Origin: Clostridiales bacterium
Lineage (GTDB): Bacteria; Bacillota; Clostridia; Oscillospirales; Acutalibacteraceae
NCBI GenBank assembly: GCA_021202245.1
Contig: JAJQDK010000078.1
Coordinates: forward strand, 1-6,119
Direction: 5' to 3'
Length of the DNA stretch: 6,119 nucleotides
Part shown: one piece after another, positions 3,277-6,119 of the stretch
How positions within the stretch are numbered: position 1 is the stretch's first letter
Layout of the letters: every line of letters begins with the position of its first letter
The notes under the pieces: generated by a model
What the model was told of the DNA's origin: nothing
The model's input: the letters and a program-made list of their open reading frames with translations, nothing else
Database searches by the model: none
Position numbers and translations under genes: made by a program

Positions 3277-6119
3277 ATGAAATCAGCTAACCGGGTAGTA
3301 AAAAAGTCTTTGGCGTATTTGCTGTCGCTCGCACTTTTAATGTCAATGGCTTTATCATTACCTTTTACGGCTAACGCAACCACAGAAAACGGCATTACCT
3401 ATGAATTTACCGGTGACAACGCCGATGATTACGGATATGCCGAAGGAACAATCACATTTACAACAGACACAGACGGAACCTATTATCTGTATTGGGCAGA
3501 TGATGCAGCGGCTCTTGACGGCTACTATGAAATTGCCGAACTTACCGTTGCAGACGGCGAGCCCGCAACGTATGATTTTGACTATCATACCGCAATTCCC
3601 GCCGGAGCTACCAAGGTTATAGCTGTTACGGACAAATCGGATTTAACCGTTTCAAATGCCGCAGCAGTTTATTCAATTCCCGCTTCCAAGCAACTCAGCT
3701 ACGGTGCCGGCGAGCTTCTCTACACCTTCAACTCCTATTCCGACGTACATATTGACATCAACGGTTATTATGTCAACGCCGAAAAGAATTGGGCGCAGGC
3801 ACTTCAGTATGCCGTTGATATGGATACAGACTTCATCGTATCCTCAGGCGATATGGTAACTAACGCTTCAGGCCCCGACAGCGAGTGGCTTGTGTATGAA
3901 AAGGTTCTTGCCGATTCCGACTACACAAATTCTGTATGGGAATCCGACGGTAACCATGATATGCGTTCGGGCGTCAGCACGGGACTTACTTCTTTTGTAA
4001 GGGGTTCGGGTACCGACAGCACAATAGCAAACTATGATGAAAACAAGCCCTACTATTATGTTACAGAGCAGACCACAGGCGATATATTTATCTTTATGGC
4101 CCTTGAGAGCGATTCAAACCCCAGCAGCGCAAATGAATTCTCCGAGGATCAGATGGAGTGGCTCACAAGTCTGCTTGACAGATACTACGGCACGGGCATC
4201 AACATTTATATCATTGAACATTCTCCCATCAAAGGCTTCGGTGCCGGCGATAGAATGGATAATCCTTACTACAAGGCTCATTTGAGCGAAAACTATATTT
4301 CCACAGTTCAGTTTAAAGCCCTCCTCACAAAGTATCCCGAATTGATATTTATGTCGGGCCATACTCACGAGGACTTCACAATGGGATATAACTATTCCGA
4401 TGAAGACGGCACGGCTTGCCATATGATTCACAATCCCGCTGTTGCCGGCTCAACCTGGGCTTCCGAAACAGATACTTCTCTTGATTACAACAACGGAGTA
4501 GGCTACAATTCACAGGGCTACTATGTTGAAACATACGAAAATCAGGTAGTATACTACGGTGCAAACTTAACAGATGAGCTTATCTATCCTGCATATTGCT
4601 ACATTATGTCAGGCTCAAGAACAACTACTCCCGATGCCACAAACGAAACTGAAGAGCCCACAACCTTAGCTCCCGAGGAGCAGACAGGCAACTCAGGCTC
4701 AACTCTTCCCGAGGGCATTGAAACACAAAGATATTACTTTGCCAACACACTCAAGTGGGTCAATGTTGACTGCTATACCTGGTCCGACAGCGATACATCA
4801 ACCTGCGTATGGCCCGGATATACCGCAACATACTACGGCACAACCGAGGAAGGCGTAGATCTCTACTACTGCGATGTCCCTGCCGACCACACTTATATCA
4901 TTTGGAACAACGCAGATAACGGCTATCAGACCGTTGATATTCCGCTTGACGGTGTAAACAACTTCTTCACTCCGGCAACCTCCGTAAGCAGTAAAAAGGT
5001 TCCGTGTACGGCTTCCGTATGGGATTATGACCCTGTAGTTGAGCCGGGCGAGGACGACAATCCTGCAACAGAGGATACTCCTCAGGAAACAACCGAGGAT
5101 GATACTTCGGAAACCACAGAAGAAACCACCGAAGAGGACACTGTGGAAACCACTGAGGAAACAACCGAGGAAGCTACGGCAGAAACCACAGAAGAAACTA
5201 CCGAGGAAGCTACCTCTGAAACCGAGCCTGTTTCCGATTATCCTATGGGCGACGCCGATTTGAACGGCGTAGTTACCGTCAGCGATGCTACTCAGGTTCA
5301 GAAAATTGTAGCGGGCTTAGTCAGTGATGTCACCTCCGAGCAATATTTGCTGAGCGATGTAAATGGCGACAATATCATTGACGTTAAAGATGCTACTGAA
5401 ATTATGAAATATGTAGCAGGTATAATCACCGAATTTGAAGCTGAGGTACAAAGCGGTGAAACGGAAGGCAACACAGAGGACATAGACTTTACATGGACGG
5501 CAACCACCCTTGAGGAAGCTCTGGAGGCAGTTAAGCTTCAGCTTGCCGACAGATACACCTTCTCGTCCTATGACCAATATCAGAATTTAAAGAGATATTA
5601 TTATCAGTATAAGGACGTTGATGCGTCAACCGTTGAGAATGTAAGCGAGGTTGTCGCTGAATTCGAAAACCTATCCTATGAGCTTGAGGTTATTGCAACC
5701 CACATCGGTAATATGGAAATTTTCAGTGTAGGCGATGTATACTACTTTGAAAATACCAACGATTGGGAAACGGTATACTGTTACGCTTGGAGCGGTTCAA
5801 CCGAAAATGCAGCGTTCCCGGGCGTGGAAATGCAGCTTGTCGGTACAAATAACGGACACGATGTTTACGGAATTAAATTTGAATATGCCGGACAATACTC
5901 CTATATGATTCTCAGCGGAGGAACGGAGCAAACCGCAGACATTGTGCTTGAAAATTACGAATATAACTGCTTTGCACTTGACGGAACGTATTTTGATAAC
6001 ACGGCAGCGCTGAATGTTACCAATTATCAATACGACTCCGAGGTTGAGCCGACGCTTCCGCCGTCAACCACCACTCCGGTAACGGATGAAACGCGCTACG
6101 CGCTTTGCTACTACAACAG
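3277..6119 (+). CDS. Secreted dockerin-bearing metallophosphoesterase with CBM26-like starch-binding modules (3' end missing)
   Basis: There are 947 residues and no stop before the edge. Signal peptide 1-34 (cleavage after TANA). Residues 35-147 look like a beta-sandwich domain of unknown family. The calcineurin-like phosphoesterase is about 149-440, with all metal motifs present: D156-V-H158, G191-D192, D224-G-N226-H227-D228, H315 (EHSP) and G-H362-T-H364. A Thr/Glu/Pro linker follows (447-484). Then a CBM26-like module, 485-584 (YYFANTLKWVNVDCYTW, WPG, NGYQTVD). Next an acidic TTEE linker, 585-655. The type I dockerin is 658-717, with two calcium loops, D659..D670 and D694..D705. A helical segment (745-808) resembles FIVAR. 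A second CBM26-like copy spans 819-918 (VYYFENTNDWETVYCYAW, FPG, EQTAD). A linker and a possible third module (RYALCYYN) reach the edge. The protein is probably exported and bound to a cohesin scaffold. Domain calls are by motif; the natural phosphoester substrate is unknown. Other options include nucleotides, phytate or cell-wall phosphates. Confidence 0.9.
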   Translation, partial: MKSANRVVKKSLAYLLSLALLMSMALSLPFTANATTENGITYEFTGDNADDYGYAEGTITFTTDTDGTYYLYWADDAAALDGYYEIAELTVADGEPATYDFDYHTAIPAGATKVIAVTDKSDLTVSNAAAVYSIPASKQLSYGAGELLYTFNSYSDVHIDINGYYVNAEKNWAQALQYAVDMDTDFIVSSGDMVTNASGPDSEWLVYEKVLADSDYTNSVWESDGNHDMRSGVSTGLTSFVRGSGTDSTIANYDENKPYYYVTEQTTGDIFIFMALESDSNPSSANEFSEDQMEWLTSLLDRYYGTGINIYIIEHSPIKGFGAGDRMDNPYYKAHLSENYISTVQFKALLTKYPELIFMSGHTHEDFTMGYNYSDEDGTACHMIHNPAVAGSTWASETDTSLDYNNGVGYNSQGYYVETYENQVVYYGANLTDELIYPAYCYIMSGSRTTTPDATNETEEPTTLAPEEQTGNSGSTLPEGIETQRYYFANTLKWVNVDCYTWSDSDTSTCVWPGYTATYYGTTEEGVDLYYCDVPADHTYIIWNNADNGYQTVDIPLDGVNNFFTPATSVSSKKVPCTASVWDYDPVVEPGEDDNPATEDTPQETTEDDTSETTEETTEEDTVETTEETTEEATAETTEETTEEATSETEPVSDYPMGDADLNGVVTVSDATQVQKIVAGLVSDVTSEQYLLSDVNGDNIIDVKDATEIMKYVAGIITEFEAEVQSGETEGNTEDIDFTWTATTLEEALEAVKLQLADRYTFSSYDQYQNLKRYYYQYKDVDASTVENVSEVVAEFENLSYELEVIATHIGNMEIFSVGDVYYFENTNDWETVYCYAWSGSTENAAFPGVEMQLVGTNNGHDVYGIKFEYAGQYSYMILSGGTEQTADIVLENYEYNCFALDGTYFDNTAALNVTNYQYDSEVEPTLPPSTTTPVTDETRYALCYYN
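5083..5220 (+). repeat. Coding micro-repeats in the Thr/Glu linker
   Basis: The linker before the dockerin is encoded by imperfect repeats of ACC/ACA-GAA/GAG codons. The exact 17-base string GAAACCACAGAAGAAAC occurs at 5110-5126 and 5182-5198, and ACCGAGGAAGCTAC occurs at 5164-5177 and 5200-5213. The product is a flexible acidic spacer (TTEETTEE type) common in ruminococcal secreted enzymes. Such repeats can expand or contract in frame, altering spacer length. Confidence 0.7.

Noticed and set aside
4114..4431. Minus-strand open frame of 105 residues inside the phosphoesterase domain
   Set aside because: It is antisense to conserved catalytic motifs and has no recognisable product.
5039..5263. 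Plus-strand open frame giving a Lys/Arg/Pro-rich 74-residue peptide
   Set aside because: It is an out-of-frame reading of the repetitive Thr/Glu linker codons of the large protein; the composition follows from the repeats.
1..6119. CRISPR array, tRNA or rRNA genes, insertion sequences, attachment sites
   Set aside because: I saw no regularly spaced repeats, cloverleaf, transposase or terminal inverted repeats in either strand.

Overview
The window looks like chromosomal DNA from a Gram-positive, anaerobic gut Clostridia, most likely Oscillospiraceae in the Ruminococcus bromii sense. The clues are a secreted protein with a type I dockerin, CBM26-like starch-binding modules and Thr/Glu-rich linkers, plus strong AGGAGG-like ribosome binding sites and a lipobox lipoprotein. 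The organism assignment is an inference from protein architecture; no rRNA or other marker gene is present.

Layout. (1) Positions 1-374, minus strand: 5' part of a lipoprotein whose C-terminal part begins a cyclophilin-type peptidyl-prolyl isomerase domain; it runs off the left edge. A credible promoter for it lies at 419-447. (2) Positions 570-1493, plus strand: a 307-residue stand-alone protein built of S1 RNA-binding domains. (3) Positions 1629-2912, plus strand: rmuC, a membrane-anchored coiled-coil protein of the RmuC nuclease-like family. It has a near-consensus promoter (TTGACA-N17-TATTAT) directly after the S1 gene's stop, a structured leader, and a clear intrinsic terminator at 2931-2958. 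(4) Positions 2967-3276: an AT-rich intergenic region without a gene. (5) Positions 3277-6119, plus strand: a very large exported modular protein, open at the right edge. Its order is signal peptide, beta-rich N-terminal domain, calcineurin-like metallophosphoesterase, CBM26-like module, Thr/Glu linker, type I dockerin, FIVAR-like helical segment, second CBM26-like module, Pro/Thr linker, and the first residues of what may be a third module.

The first three genes look like ordinary housekeeping or envelope genes with separate transcription signals. The large protein is the striking item. All five metallophosphoesterase motifs are intact, and they are joined to starch-binding-like modules and a cellulosome/amylosome-type dockerin. 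My hypothesis is an extracellular phosphatase docked into a starch-degrading complex, possibly acting on phosphorylated starch. That would parallel in function, but not in fold, the plant SEX4 and animal laforin glucan phosphatases. The substrate is inferred, not shown by the sequence.
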